Of a stretch of DNA of 64,000 nucleotides, positions 1 through 9,132 are shown piece by piece (the stretch's first letter is position 1; each line of letters starts with the position of its first letter). The notes beneath the pieces are model-generated. The model did no database searches, was not told the origin of the DNA, and saw only the letters and a list, made by a program, of their open reading frames with translations. The position numbers and the translations under genes were made by a program. Source of the DNA: Clostridia bacterium (GTDB taxonomy: Bacteria > Bacillota > Clostridia > Oscillospirales > Acutalibacteraceae); assembly GCA_017507805.1 (NCBI GenBank), contig JAFWAC010000025.1:1-64000 (forward strand). Direction: 5' to 3'.

Positions 1-245
1 CAGCGGTTTAGTGAAAACAGAGAAATTTTTGTAGTATTAAAACACCTAATTTCAGCCCGGCTCAAAAAAATGGCATCTAAAACACAATAGAAATATTTTA
101 CAACTTAGAAAGTCTGTTTTTGGTATTGTATTGCCTTAAACAAAGAAAATTTTGCATTTTGCCATTCGTCAAAATGACGAGTCACCAAAGATTTCGAATA
201 TTTAAAATGCTGGTATTTTGGGTAGTCTTATGGTATAATTTGAGT

Positions 246-1850
246 ATGGAAAATATAAATAAAAACACTCAAAACAACACAACAAAAAATACTAATAACA
301 TGAACGAAACCGTTACAATTTCACGTGCAGAGTATGAGAAATTAAAGGGACTGGAATCAAAGGTTGACGAACTGACCAGAATGAACGAATGGTTTTTAGA
401 ACAGATAAAACTACTTAATAAATCCAAATACAGTTCTAAAACGGATTGTGTATCAGGAGAAACTCACGACCAGTTAAGCCTTCTTTTTGATGAAGCGGAA
501 ACTATCACTTGGATAGAAAAGGCTACTGAAGAAATTGAAGTTTCGGTAGCACCCCACACAAGAACAAGAAAAAGCCGTTCGCTTGTCGATGTTGTTCCAA
601 AGGATATTCCTGTAGAGATAGAAGAACACCGTTTAAGCAGCGAAGAGCTTAATTGTGAAATATGTGGAAGTGAAATGATCGAAATCGGCAAAACAGTCCG
701 CAAGACATTGAAGTTCATTCCGTCACAGGTAATAGTTCATGAAGATTGGTATTATACATACGCTTGTAAAGCCTGTGAAAAAGAAAGTGATGAAGCACAG
801 ATAGTAAAAACCGTGAAGGATAAATCCGTATTGCCGAGTAGTTATGCTTCTGCCGAAGCAGTTGCACATATAATGACCCAAAAATATGTTATGGGTGTAC
901 CGCTATACCGCCAGGAGCAGGAACTGAAAAGAAAACAGATAAATCTTTCAAGGCAGACTATGTCAAATTGGGTAATAGAAAGTTCAGAGAGATGGCTTAT
1001 GCCCATTTATGAAGAACTGCATAAGAAACTCTTAAAAGAAGATATTATCCATGCGGACGAAACCGAACTGCAGGTATTACACGAACCCGGTAAGAAAGCA
1101 CAAAGCACAAGCTTTATGTGGTTATACAGAACGGGTAAATATGCAGAAAATCCAGTAGTTCTTTACGAGTACAAGGACAACCGTCGGCAAGAAAATCCTG
1201 CTATGTTTTTAAAAGGATTTAACGGTTATCTTCAAACTGACGGGTACACAGGCTACAATACTGTTGAGAATGTAGTCCGTGTAGGCCGCCTTGCACATTT
1301 ACGCAGGAAGTTTACCGATGCAGAAAAAGCATCTCCGAATGGTAAAGCAAGTCCAACCGTAACTACAGCATTAGCTTACTGCAATAAGCTATTTGCAATA
1401 GAAAAAGAGCTTGCGGATTTACCGCATCAAGAACGCTTCAGGCTAAGAAAAATAAAAGCAGAACCTTTAATTGCAGAATTTTCAGCCTGGGCAAAAACAA
1501 GGATGGCTTCACAAAAGAGCAAGCTCGGAATGGCATTGACATATTTGAACAATCAACTACCCGTCATCCAAAATTACTTGCTTGACGGGCGATTGGAATG
1601 CAGTAATAATCTTGCAGAAAGAAGTATAAAGCCTTTTGTTATTGACAGAAAGAATTTTCTATTTGCCAATACACCTAAAGGCGCTAAAAACAGTGCGGTA
1701 ACATTTAGCTTGATAGAGACTGCAAAAGCATCAGGCATAGACCCGTATAAATATCTTGTTTATATTTTTAAGACTGCACCTATGCTCAGCAGCACAGACG
1801 AAAACTGGGCTAAAAAACTCTTGCCTGAGAATTTTAAAACTGCATATTGA
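246..1850 (+). CDS. tnpC: IS66-family transposase (TnpC)
   Basis: DDE transposase of 534 residues, the usual length for TnpC. Visible parts in order are an N-terminal coiled coil (about residues 28-60, with regularly spaced leucines), a zinc-finger-like stretch (CEICGSEM then YACKACEK, about 138-180), and the catalytic core with the first Asp in IHADETEL (about 272), the second in LQTDGYTGYN (about 332) and the Glu in AERSIKPF (about 458). The ATG at 246 is chosen because the upstream in-frame extension is not family-like and a TATAAT element at 233-238 lies within it. The frame is intact, so the enzyme may be active if tnpB lies beyond the window edge. Confidence 0.93.
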   Translation: MENINKNTQNNTTKNTNNMNETVTISRAEYEKLKGLESKVDELTRMNEWFLEQIKLLNKSKYSSKTDCVSGETHDQLSLLFDEAETITWIEKATEEIEVSVAPHTRTRKSRSLVDVVPKDIPVEIEEHRLSSEELNCEICGSEMIEIGKTVRKTLKFIPSQVIVHEDWYYTYACKACEKESDEAQIVKTVKDKSVLPSSYASAEAVAHIMTQKYVMGVPLYRQEQELKRKQINLSRQTMSNWVIESSERWLMPIYEELHKKLLKEDIIHADETELQVLHEPGKKAQSTSFMWLYRTGKYAENPVVLYEYKDNRRQENPAMFLKGFNGYLQTDGYTGYNTVENVVRVGRLAHLRRKFTDAEKASPNGKASPTVTTALAYCNKLFAIEKELADLPHQERFRLRKIKAEPLIAEFSAWAKTRMASQKSKLGMALTYLNNQLPVIQNYLLDGRLECSNNLAERSIKPFVIDRKNFLFANTPKGAKNSAVTFSLIETAKASGIDPYKYLVYIFKTAPMLSSTDENWAKKLLPENFKTAY

Positions 1851-1876
1851 TATATACAAGATTGCTATATACCCGA

Positions 1877-1912
1877 CAAGACTGTGACTAAAAAATCACA
1901 GTCTTGTTTTTT
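1877..1912 (+). terminator. Rho-independent terminator after tnpC
   Basis: A perfect 11-bp stem, CAAGACTGTGA at 1877-1887 with TCACAGTCTTG at 1896-1906, has an 8-nt loop and is followed by six T residues. It lies 27 bases after the transposase stop, inside the element. Confidence 0.9.
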
Positions 1913-1926
1913 ATGCTACCGCCTAT

Positions 1927-1941
1927 CTATTTGACGCTTAC
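1927..1941. repeat. Probable right terminal inverted repeat of the IS66 element
   Basis: CTATTTGACGCTTAC reads GTAAGCGTCAAATAG on the opposite strand, which resembles the GTAAGCG start known for IS66-family ends. The partner repeat is outside the window, so the exact boundary is inferred. Confidence 0.55.
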
Positions 1942-2017
1942 GATCGGTCTAACCGTATCCGTTTTGCAAGACTTTATAATATTACTATTTAGCCTATCTG
2001 TTTAGAAAAATAAGCTG

Positions 2018-4177
2018 TCATATCTCAAATTTGTAGAAGCCCTTGCTAAGTTCTTTGATTTCACCGTTTAAAATCAGGGTTGCTTTATTAGGTACATTAA
2101 ATTCATAAAAGGTTTTACCATTTTTAATTTCCCATTTGGAAGTAATGGTTCCATAAGCTGTCTCAACAATCGCTTCGGCAAAGGTAAGGCGGTCATCCGT
2201 CACAGGGCAGAGAATGACATTATTGAAACCGGGATTATTTTCATCAATCTGTATACCTGCTACAACTTTGTACATCCAAGCCGCTACCGAGCCATAAGCA
2301 TAATGATTAAAGGAGTTCATTTCGGTATTCCACATAGAGCCGTCTGATTTTAGGCTATCCCAATGTTCCCAAACGGTGGTAGCGCCCATATTTACTGAGA
2401 ATAGCCATGATGGAAACTCTTCTTGTAAAAGAAGTGTGTAAGCCAAATCGGAGTATCCATTTTGCGATAATGCGTGTAGCAAATAAGGTGTCCCAACAAA
2501 ACCTGTTGTAAGCTTGTTTTCGTTTTGTTTTACAAGCTCGGCTAGTTTTGCCGCGGTTTTGTCTCTATCCAAAGTTAAGTTGAAATATAGAGCAACGGCA
2601 CATTCGGTTTGGGTGTTAAAATGGTTGTCATATCTATTTTGGAAAGCCTTTACTACATTTTTATGGAGCTTTTCATAATAAGTGGCATCTTTACCGAGAA
2701 CCTTCAATGCCTTTACAACAATTCCTGTGGAATAAGCATAATAAGCGGAGGCAATTAAATCCTGATCGGATGCGCCTTTAAAGCTTCCGTTTGCAGCATC
2801 CATACCAAGCCAATCACCAAACTGAACGTCTTCAACCCATAAAAATTCTTCCGGTCCGCGATGATGCATATATTCTATCCATGCAATCATACTGTTTAAT
2901 TGCTCCTCTAAGACCTCTTTATCATTATAGGTAAGATATATTTGCCATGGACAAATTACTGCCGCATCTCCCCAAGCAGCACTGGGGAGAATGGTGGTGG
3001 TATCTATAGTTATCGGTACAATAACAGGAACGCCGCCTTTACCATCTTGACCTGCAGCTAAATCACGGAGCCATTTTTTAAAGAATTTTTGTACATCAAA
3101 GTTATAGGAGGCGGTTTCGATAAATACTTGAGCGTCTCCTGTCCAACCCATACGTTCGTCTCTTTGAGGACAATCGGTAGGAATATCAAGGAAATTACCT
3201 TTTTGTCCCCAAATGATATTAGAAAAGAGCTTATTAACCTTTTCGTTGGAGCATTTAAAGTAACCGGTACGTTTCATATCAGAATGAACAACAATAGCCT
3301 TGAAGTTCTCTTTCTGTATATTAGCCGGTGCTTCATCAAGACGGATATATCTAAAACCCATGAATGTATGATGGGGTTTAAATGTTTGCTTACCATCCTT
3401 GCAGATATATTCAACCTTTTGCTTAGCAGTTCTGAGATTTTCAGTGTAGAAATTACCGTTGCTGTCTAAAACCTCGGCATGTGAATAAACAAGGCGTTCT
3501 CCCGCTTCTGCATCAATCTCAAATGAAATATATCCCGTCATATTTTGGCCAAAATCTATTACAAGCTCGCCCTTTGGAGTTCGGAACATATTTATCGGTA
3601 AAAGTGTTTCCTGTTCGGTCACAGTACAACCGTCTTGCAAAATAAGATTAGATTTAGGAGCTTGAAGAATAACTATTTCATCCCAATTTTTAGGGATGAA
3701 TGTAGCGTCATAAGTTTCCCCATCATAAATCTCGCTGAAGCGTATGGCACTTTCGGTAACTTTCCAACTCTTATCAGTTGTAATAATATTAGTTCTACCG
3801 TTGGTGTATTCAATTTCAATTGCGGCAATAACTGCAGATAAACCACCGTAAATATCCTTTTCACGCCAACCAATAAATTCGCCTCTGTACCAACCTTTTC
3901 CAACTGTTATATTAAGTGTATTTTCATTTCTTAGAAGTGCGGTGATGTCATAAATTTGATATTGATGGCGTTTATCATACTGAGTCCAACCTGGAGCCAT
4001 AATGAAATCACCTACACGCTTGTCGTTAAGTGTTGCTTCGTAAACACCCATCGCGGTTATGTAAAGAGAAGCTTTTTTTATATCACCTGAACAATTAAAA
4101 TGTTTCTGAAAAATGGGACAAATATCTCCATAATCCTTTTTAGCTCTTATCCAATAAGCACTGTTTAAAAAATCCAT
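2018..4177 (-). CDS. Glycoside hydrolase family 78 alpha-L-rhamnosidase
   Basis: Inverting hydrolase that removes terminal alpha-L-rhamnose from plant glycans such as rhamnogalacturonan or flavonoid glycosides. No signal peptide is seen, so it probably acts in the cytoplasm on imported oligosaccharides. The 719 residues show a beta-sandwich N domain (YWIRAKKDY, then LYITAMGVYEATLNDKRVG), the hallmark CPQRDERMGWTGDAQ near residue 340 holding the likely general acid Glu, an (alpha/alpha)6 barrel, VWEHWDS near 606 with the likely second catalytic Glu, and a C-terminal beta domain. The start at 4177 is chosen because AAAGGATTAAAGG lies just upstream and the promoter at 4204-4232 would start RNA near 4197, leaving the longer start at 4195 almost leaderless. 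It is transcribed away from the esterase row. Confidence 0.9.
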   Translation of the reverse strand: MDFLNSAYWIRAKKDYGDICPIFQKHFNCSGDIKKASLYITAMGVYEATLNDKRVGDFIMAPGWTQYDKRHQYQIYDITALLRNENTLNITVGKGWYRGEFIGWREKDIYGGLSAVIAAIEIEYTNGRTNIITTDKSWKVTESAIRFSEIYDGETYDATFIPKNWDEIVILQAPKSNLILQDGCTVTEQETLLPINMFRTPKGELVIDFGQNMTGYISFEIDAEAGERLVYSHAEVLDSNGNFYTENLRTAKQKVEYICKDGKQTFKPHHTFMGFRYIRLDEAPANIQKENFKAIVVHSDMKRTGYFKCSNEKVNKLFSNIIWGQKGNFLDIPTDCPQRDERMGWTGDAQVFIETASYNFDVQKFFKKWLRDLAAGQDGKGGVPVIVPITIDTTTILPSAAWGDAAVICPWQIYLTYNDKEVLEEQLNSMIAWIEYMHHRGPEEFLWVEDVQFGDWLGMDAANGSFKGASDQDLIASAYYAYSTGIVVKALKVLGKDATYYEKLHKNVVKAFQNRYDNHFNTQTECAVALYFNLTLDRDKTAAKLAELVKQNENKLTTGFVGTPYLLHALSQNGYSDLAYTLLLQEEFPSWLFSVNMGATTVWEHWDSLKSDGSMWNTEMNSFNHYAYGSVAAWMYKVVAGIQIDENNPGFNNVILCPVTDDRLTFAEAIVETAYGTITSKWEIKNGKTFYEFNVPNKATLILNGEIKELSKGFYKFEI

Positions 4178-4203
4178 AGCCTTTAATCCTTTCATTTTCT
4201 GTG

Positions 4204-4232
4204 ATTATATCATTTTCTCCTCTTCTTGTAAA
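4204..4232 (-). promoter_or_regulatory. Sigma-A type promoter for the GH78 gene
   Basis: Read on the minus strand, TTTACA (4232-4227) is followed by a 17-nt spacer and TATAAT (4209-4204). Transcription would begin close to 4197, which decides the translation start at 4177. Confidence 0.65.
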
Positions 4233-4317
4233 GAAAAAACATAACGATTACATATATTTTCACATAAACAACGAAAAAGTTGCTTTGTTTTTTCAAGATT
4301 ACTAAAAAAATGTTACA

Positions 4318-4346
4318 TTGCAAGATATAGTATGTGTTATTATAAT
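4318..4346 (+). promoter_or_regulatory. Sigma-A type promoter facing the esterase row
   Basis: TTGCAA at 4318-4323, a 17-nt spacer and a perfect TATAAT at 4341-4346. The two divergent promoters are about 85 bases apart. Between them, an interrupted inverted repeat (CAACGAAAAAGTTG near 4270) could be an operator, but this is not proven. Confidence 0.6.
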
Positions 4347-4373
4347 ATAAAAGAGATGACTGATTGGTTATAG

Positions 4374-4502
4374 AATAATGACGGAGATAGAAGATTTAAT
4401 ATCTGTCATTTCAAAACTTTAGATACAAGAAAATGGGTTGAAGAATTAGGTGTTACTGAACATTATATTGAGAAGTATGATATACAGAAAATTACTTTTT
4501 AA
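4374..4502 (+). pseudogene. Short gene remnant, family unknown
   Basis: An open stretch of 42 codons follows an in-frame stop at 4371 and has no start codon of its own. It reads like the C-terminus of a globular protein (DGDRRFNICHF, then KWVEELGVTEHYIEKYD) and ends in TAA at 4500-4502, 32 bases before the esterase start. Its protein-like composition and its position between a promoter and the first intact gene suggest the tail of a deleted gene. I do not recognise the family. It could also be a chance open frame in AT-rich leader sequence. Confidence 0.3.
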
Positions 4503-4534
4503 TGTTTATAAAATAGTTAGGATGGGTGAATGAT

Positions 4535-5626
4535 ATGAATATTCAACAGATTGATAAGAATTTTGCTGTAAATATAAATTTTACAGAGCCTGATATGGTT
4601 TGGTATAATGTAAGGGAAGTACCGTTCTCGATACATGGTATTGTTTACAGTGAGAATTTAAATAGATATCTTAGATTCCCTCAAGAAAATGCCGAAAAAG
4701 TTTCAAAAGAGGTTGAGTTTTTAAATACTAATACATCGGGAGGAAGAGTTCGTTTTAAAACTGATTCTTCGTATATCGCTATACATGCAGTGATGGACCC
4801 TCAAGATTTATTTCCGCATATGCCTATTACAGGTAAGTCGGGATTTGATATTTATAGCATGACGGATGGCAGAGAAGCTTATTTTAAAACCTTTGTGCCT
4901 CCTACATACTGGGAAGATGGATATACATTAGGTACAAAAACTTTTGGCGAGTTTACTGATTATACAATTAATTTTCCACTTTATCACGGTGTTAAGGAAT
5001 TATATATAGGACTTAAAAAAGATGCTGTATTAGGAGCACCCGAGCCATATAAAAATAATGTTCCCGTTGTGTTTTACGGCAACTCAATTACCCAGGGTGG
5101 ATGTGCATCCCGTCCGGGAAACAGTTATCAAGGCTTTTTATCACGCAGATTATCTATGGATTTTGTGAATCTTGGTTTTTCAGGCAGCGGTAAAGGTGAG
5201 CCGGAAATGGCAGAATATATTGCTAATATGAATATGTCTGTACTTGTTATGGATTATGATTCAAATGCTCCAACAGAAGAACATTTGAAAGCAACACACT
5301 ATCCTTTTTATAAAACAGTCAGGGATAAAAATCCTGATTTGCCGATAATTGTTATCAGTCATCCATCTGAATTACATGGTGTATTTTATAAAACTACGGT
5401 ATCTGAAAATTGGGGAACTTTTGAAGCAAGAAGAAAAATAATAAAGGAAACCTATGACCGAGCTATAGCAGAGGGAGATAAAAACATTTATTTTATCGAC
5501 GGCAGAGAAATCTTTAAAGGCGAAGAATGCGACGCTGTTACAGTAGACGGTACTCACCCAAATGATTTTGGTTTTTATAGATTCGCTCAATATCTTGAGA
5601 AATATTTAAAACCTTTGTTGAATTAA
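4535..5626 (+). CDS. SGNH/GDSL-type esterase with N-terminal beta domain
   Basis: Predicted carbohydrate O-acetylesterase of 363 residues. The N-terminal third is a jelly-roll-like domain (GGRVRFKTDSSYIAIHAVM) as in bacterial two-domain SGNH esterases. The hydrolase domain begins with VVFYGNSITQGG (nucleophile Ser, block I), then NLGFSGSGKGE (Gly, block II), MDYDSNAP (Asn, block III) and DGTHPNDFGF (Asp and His, block V), so all catalytic blocks are present. There is no signal peptide. The ATG at 4535 is preferred over GTG 4526 because GGGTGA at 4524-4529 is a good Shine-Dalgarno match 5 nt before it. It lies in the same row as sugar isomerase, kinase and deacetylase genes, which fits removal of acetyl groups from plant oligosaccharides. 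Confidence 0.85.
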   Translation: MNIQQIDKNFAVNINFTEPDMVWYNVREVPFSIHGIVYSENLNRYLRFPQENAEKVSKEVEFLNTNTSGGRVRFKTDSSYIAIHAVMDPQDLFPHMPITGKSGFDIYSMTDGREAYFKTFVPPTYWEDGYTLGTKTFGEFTDYTINFPLYHGVKELYIGLKKDAVLGAPEPYKNNVPVVFYGNSITQGGCASRPGNSYQGFLSRRLSMDFVNLGFSGSGKGEPEMAEYIANMNMSVLVMDYDSNAPTEEHLKATHYPFYKTVRDKNPDLPIIVISHPSELHGVFYKTTVSENWGTFEARRKIIKETYDRAIAEGDKNIYFIDGREIFKGEECDAVTVDGTHPNDFGFYRFAQYLEKYLKPLLN

Positions 5627-5729
5627 GGATTTAGGCGATTCGATTTTTAAAGTATATCACTGTTACATAAGTTTTGATAATGCTAATTTATTTATTGTAA
5701 TGTATGTGAATATTTAGGAGGAATTCTTT

Positions 5730-6635
5730 ATGAAATTAGCTACGACTACAGGAGATTTTTTCGAGTATACTTATTTGCAAGATGATGCAATCAAGTATAT
5801 TAAAAAAGCGGGGTTTAAATACATAGATTATTCTTTTGGTTTTGATTACAGAAACAATAGCGGTATATTCGGTGAGGATTTCTATAAATATATAGATTAC
5901 ATTAACCGTTTTGCTAATGAGCAGGAAATAAAATTTATCCAAGCTCATTCACCAATGGGTACTCCCATTGTAAAAAATAACAATTACAGACCTTTTATTG
6001 ATGCCACAAATAAATGTATTGAAGCTTGTGGGGCGTTAGGAATTAAAAATATTGTTGTGCATTCAGGGTATGAAGGCGGACTTACGAAAGAACAAACTTT
6101 TGAGAGAAATAAAGAATTTTATTATGAACTTCTTCCCACTGCAGAAAAATATGGTGTAAATATTCTTACAGAAAATTTTAATAAAATGTGCATTCCAAAT
6201 CTTTTTTGGATTGATAATGCTCAGAATATGCGTGAACTTATTGATTTTGTAGATCATCCGTTATTTCACTGTTGTTGGGATACGGGTCACGCAAATATGC
6301 AAGAAATGCCTCAGCATGAGGAGCTGAAAATTCTTGGTAACGATGTATGTGCTCTTCATGTTCAGGATAATTTTGGAAATAATGATAACCATATAGCACC
6401 TTTTTTTGGTACTATGAATATTGATTCACTGATGCATGGCCTAGCAGATATAGGCTATGATGGATATTTCACATTTGAATCTGATTGTATATTCTGCCCT
6501 AGTTATAATAAACGTACATTTAAAAAGGATTCAAAACTTCTTTTGCCTCCTATCGAGATTAAAGAAAAAGCTGAAAGTATGCTATATGATATTGGAAAGC
6601 ACATTTTGACTTCTTATGATTGCTTTGAAGAATAA
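5730..6635 (+). CDS. Sugar phosphate isomerase/epimerase, xylose-isomerase-like TIM barrel
   Basis: Protein of 301 residues with the AP-endonuclease-2/xylose-isomerase-like barrel. It shows IQAHSPMG early, NIVVHSGYEGG in the middle (about residue 110), NILTENFNKMC (about 148, a probable metal-binding Glu), HCCWDTGHANM (about 185, metal-binding Asp and His), ALHVQDNFGNNDNH (about 210) and YFTFESD near the end. These are the metal-ligand strands of the family, whose members isomerise or epimerise sugars or sugar acids; the substrate cannot be read from the sequence. The ribosome site is AGGAGGAATTCTTT. It stands between an esterase and a glycerate kinase, so a role in uptake-linked sugar-acid catabolism is inferred. 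Confidence 0.82.
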   Translation: MKLATTTGDFFEYTYLQDDAIKYIKKAGFKYIDYSFGFDYRNNSGIFGEDFYKYIDYINRFANEQEIKFIQAHSPMGTPIVKNNNYRPFIDATNKCIEACGALGIKNIVVHSGYEGGLTKEQTFERNKEFYYELLPTAEKYGVNILTENFNKMCIPNLFWIDNAQNMRELIDFVDHPLFHCCWDTGHANMQEMPQHEELKILGNDVCALHVQDNFGNNDNHIAPFFGTMNIDSLMHGLADIGYDGYFTFESDCIFCPSYNKRTFKKDSKLLLPPIEIKEKAESMLYDIGKHILTSYDCFEE

Positions 6636-6737
6636 TTTGTTGGTTTTTCCTTATTAAAATCAAATAATATTAATAAGTACCCTTGAAATATGATTTTATA
6701 TAACTTGTTTTGGAATTGGATTTCTCAAAAGTAAAAA

Positions 6738-7019
6738 ATGGTGGGTGATTACGGACTTCGTGACGATATAAACCAAATCTCGAATTTTGATTGCAATTAT
6801 AAACCTAATAGTGAAATTGAAATAGGTTTCTCTTTTGATGAACACGCTTTTATTATCAAAAAAGGAGAGAAACTGCGTATAGATTTTTCATCCTCCGCTT
6901 TTCCTTTGTATGTAAGGCATACAAATAATAGGGGATTGTTTTCCAAACAAATAACCACAAAAATCGCAGTTAATACAGTCATTTTAGATGATTCATATAT
7001 AGAATTACCAATTAACTAA
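6738..7019 (+). pseudogene. C-terminal remnant of a CocE/NonD (X-Pro dipeptidyl-peptidase-like) hydrolase
   Basis: The 93 codons match only the last part of the C-terminal beta-sandwich of CocE/NonD serine hydrolases: a hydrophobic strand (SEIEIGFSFDEHAFIIKKG), the signature GEKLRIDFSSSAFPLY where the family has LRLDISSSNFPRY, and a final strand TVILDDSYIELP. The alpha/beta-hydrolase core and its catalytic triad are missing and are not found upstream, so this is a truncated relic. GGGTGA at 6743-6748, like the ribosome sites elsewhere in this island, has no ATG at the expected distance. The ATG at 6738 is in frame but has no usable ribosome site. Confidence 0.75.
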
Positions 7020-7041
7020 TCTGAAAATAAGAGGCGAAAAA

Positions 7042-8184
7042 ATGAAAGTTATTATTGCAATAGATTCTTTTAAGGGTAGTTTATCTTCTATACAAGCAGG
7101 AAATGCTGTTAAAGATGCTATTCTTAGGGTGGACAATAATGCAAATGTTATAGTGAAACCTTTAGCTGATGGCGGAGAGGGTACTGTAGATGCTCTGTCT
7201 TCGGGGTTTGATTCGGAGATTATTGAATTAGCAGTAAATGGACCGCTTTTAAAATCTGTAAATGCAAAGTATTGTATTTTGAAAGATACAAATACTGCTG
7301 TAATTGAGATGGCAGCCGCATCGGGTATAACCCTTATTTCTGACGAGGAACGCAATCCTTTATTTACTACAACCTACGGTGTAGGAGAGCTTATTAAGGA
7401 TGCAATTAAACGAGGTTGCCGACGTTTTATTGTTGGAATAGGCGGTAGTGCTACCAATGACGGCGGAACAGGAATGCTTAATGCTTTAGGGTTTGAATTT
7501 TTAGATAAAAACAATAATCCTATTGCTTACGGTGCGATAGGGCTTAAAGATTTATTTATAATAAAAACAGATAATGTTATCTCGGAGTTTAAAGAATGTA
7601 TTTTTAATATAGCCTGTGATGTAACAAATCCGCTTTGCGGTGAAAAGGGCTGTAGTGCTGTCTTTGCTCCTCAAAAAGGTGCAACTCCTGAAATGATTAA
7701 GGATATGGATGCTTGGCTCAGCAATTATGCCGAAATAGCAAAAACCATATCAAGTAATGCGGATAAAGATTATAAGGGCGCAGGTGCGGCTGGTGGTTTA
7801 GGATTCGCTTTTTTATCATTCACAAATGCAACTTTAAAATCGGGAATTGAAATAGTTTTAGAGGAAACTAAAATAGAAAACGATATTAAAGAAGCGGATA
7901 TAGTTGTAACAGGTGAGGGTAGGCTTGATTCTCAAACTGTTATGGGTAAAGCACCGATTGGTGTCGCCCGACTTGCTAAAAAATACGGTAAAAAAGTTAT
8001 TGCTTTTTCGGGCTGTGTAACAGAAGATGCAGAGGCTTGCAATGAACACGGCATTGATGCTTATTTCCCAATAGTACGAGGAATTACCGCATTAGAAGAA
8101 GCATTGAATACGGATAACGCATACAAAAACCTTGTGGCTACTGCATATCAGGTTTTTAGGATTATTACAAGTGAAAAGGAATAA
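7042..8184 (+). CDS. glxK: Glycerate kinase (GarK/GlxK family)
   Basis: ATP-dependent kinase that phosphorylates D-glycerate, giving 2- or 3-phosphoglycerate and linking sugar-acid breakdown to glycolysis. The 380 residues match the family's length. Motifs seen are MKVIIAIDSFKGSLSS at the start, PLADGGEGTVDAL (about 42-54), FIVGIGGSATNDGGTGML (about 131-148), GAGAAGGLGFAF (about 250) and ADIVVTGEGRLDSQT (about 290). The ribosome site is AAGAGGCGAAAAA. The stop is 3 bases from the AEC transporter start, so the two are probably co-transcribed. Its presence beside an isomerase suggests a route that ends in glycerate. Confidence 0.93.
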   Translation: MKVIIAIDSFKGSLSSIQAGNAVKDAILRVDNNANVIVKPLADGGEGTVDALSSGFDSEIIELAVNGPLLKSVNAKYCILKDTNTAVIEMAAASGITLISDEERNPLFTTTYGVGELIKDAIKRGCRRFIVGIGGSATNDGGTGMLNALGFEFLDKNNNPIAYGAIGLKDLFIIKTDNVISEFKECIFNIACDVTNPLCGEKGCSAVFAPQKGATPEMIKDMDAWLSNYAEIAKTISSNADKDYKGAGAAGGLGFAFLSFTNATLKSGIEIVLEETKIENDIKEADIVVTGEGRLDSQTVMGKAPIGVARLAKKYGKKVIAFSGCVTEDAEACNEHGIDAYFPIVRGITALEEALNTDNAYKNLVATAYQVFRIITSEKE

Positions 8185-8187
8185 AAA

Positions 8188-9114
8188 ATGATAGCTAAAC
8201 TTTTATTATATAAGATTCTGCAATTATTCTTGATGATGGTAATAGGGTTTGTATTAGCTAAATTCAAAGTAATCAAGAATGAAGAAAATGGTATATTATC
8301 TAAAATTTCTTTGTATTTATTGATGCCTTCTGCAATAATAAATGCCTTTGATTTTGAAAGAACAAGCAAAAAGACAGAAGGCTTACTTTTAGCTTTTATA
8401 GCAGCTTTTGTCATACATATAGCTTTTTTGATTTTAGATATAGGTTATAGTAAGCTTTCAAAAATCAGTCCTGTATCAAGAGCATCGGTTATGTACTCGA
8501 ATGCAGGGAACTTGATAATTCCTATTGTGACTTTTATTTTAGGTGAAGAATGGGTAGTATACAGCACAGCATTTTTATCGGTTCAATTAGTATTTTTATG
8601 GACACACGGAATACGAATGTTTTCTCCTGACACAAAAATCAACATTAAAAAGATAATGTTTAATCCAAACATTATTGCAATAGCTTTGGGGTTGATTTTA
8701 CTTTTTGCAAATGTCCGGTTGCCGGTATTTGTAAAAGAAGTTACATCCTCTTTTAGTGGTATGCTTGGACCGGTTGCAATGTTGACAGCGGGAATACTTG
8801 CAACTAAAATTGATTTCAAAAAAGCATTAAAAAACAAGAGTATGTATATGATTTCGTTTATAAGAACTGTAGTATACCCAACCATAACCTTTTTGATAGT
8901 CAAATTACTGTCTTTTATATCGGTTGAGAATGGCAAACAAATTCTTTTGATTTCGTTTTTAGCAGGTATAACCCCTGTGGCTTCTACTGTAATGCAATTC
9001 GCTCAAATTAAGCGTTCTGATACCGACTTGGCTGTACAAATAAATATCTTTTCAACAGTTTTAAGTGTTGTAACTATGCCGCTATGGATAGCATTATACA
9101 GTAATTTGGTATAA
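8188..9114 (+). CDS. AEC-family (auxin efflux carrier type) transporter
   Basis: Integral membrane protein of 308 residues with about ten hydrophobic helices in two five-helix halves. The N-terminal half shows MVIGFVLAKFKVI and the family-typical SVMYSNAGNLIIPIV (about residue 107); the second half has a matching GMLGPVAMLTAGILATK (about 190). Bacterial AEC carriers move small carboxylic acids such as malate or malonate. Its 3-base spacing from the glycerate kinase suggests that the substrate could be glycerate or a related acid, which is inference. Codon use is AT-rich like its neighbours. Confidence 0.88.
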   Translation: MIAKLLLYKILQLFLMMVIGFVLAKFKVIKNEENGILSKISLYLLMPSAIINAFDFERTSKKTEGLLLAFIAAFVIHIAFLILDIGYSKLSKISPVSRASVMYSNAGNLIIPIVTFILGEEWVVYSTAFLSVQLVFLWTHGIRMFSPDTKINIKKIMFNPNIIAIALGLILLFANVRLPVFVKEVTSSFSGMLGPVAMLTAGILATKIDFKKALKNKSMYMISFIRTVVYPTITFLIVKLLSFISVENGKQILLISFLAGITPVASTVMQFAQIKRSDTDLAVQINIFSTVLSVVTMPLWIALYSNLV

Positions 9115-9132
9115 TAAAGTTGGGTGATTATA

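Larger units (their letters stand above)
1..1941 (+). mobile_element. IS66-family insertion sequence, 3' part (left end outside window)
   Basis: The transposase at 246-1850, a downstream hairpin terminator and a 3' end reading CTATTTGACGCTTAC at 1927-1941 fit the right end of an IS66-family element; the family's ends characteristically begin GTAAGCG, and this 3' end reads GTAAGCGTCAAATAG on the other strand. The accessory genes tnpA and tnpB and the left end are not seen and would lie before base 1. Bases 1-245 hold no convincing gene: a 29-codon open stretch ending at 90 is unlike TnpB. If the end call is right, the 8-bp target duplication would start at 1942. The element abuts the GH78 gene without disrupting it. 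Confidence 0.75.

Noticed and set aside
120..245. N-terminal extension of the IS66 transposase
   Set aside because: The residues are unlike TnpC, and a TATAAT sits inside at 233-238; ATG 246 is the natural start.
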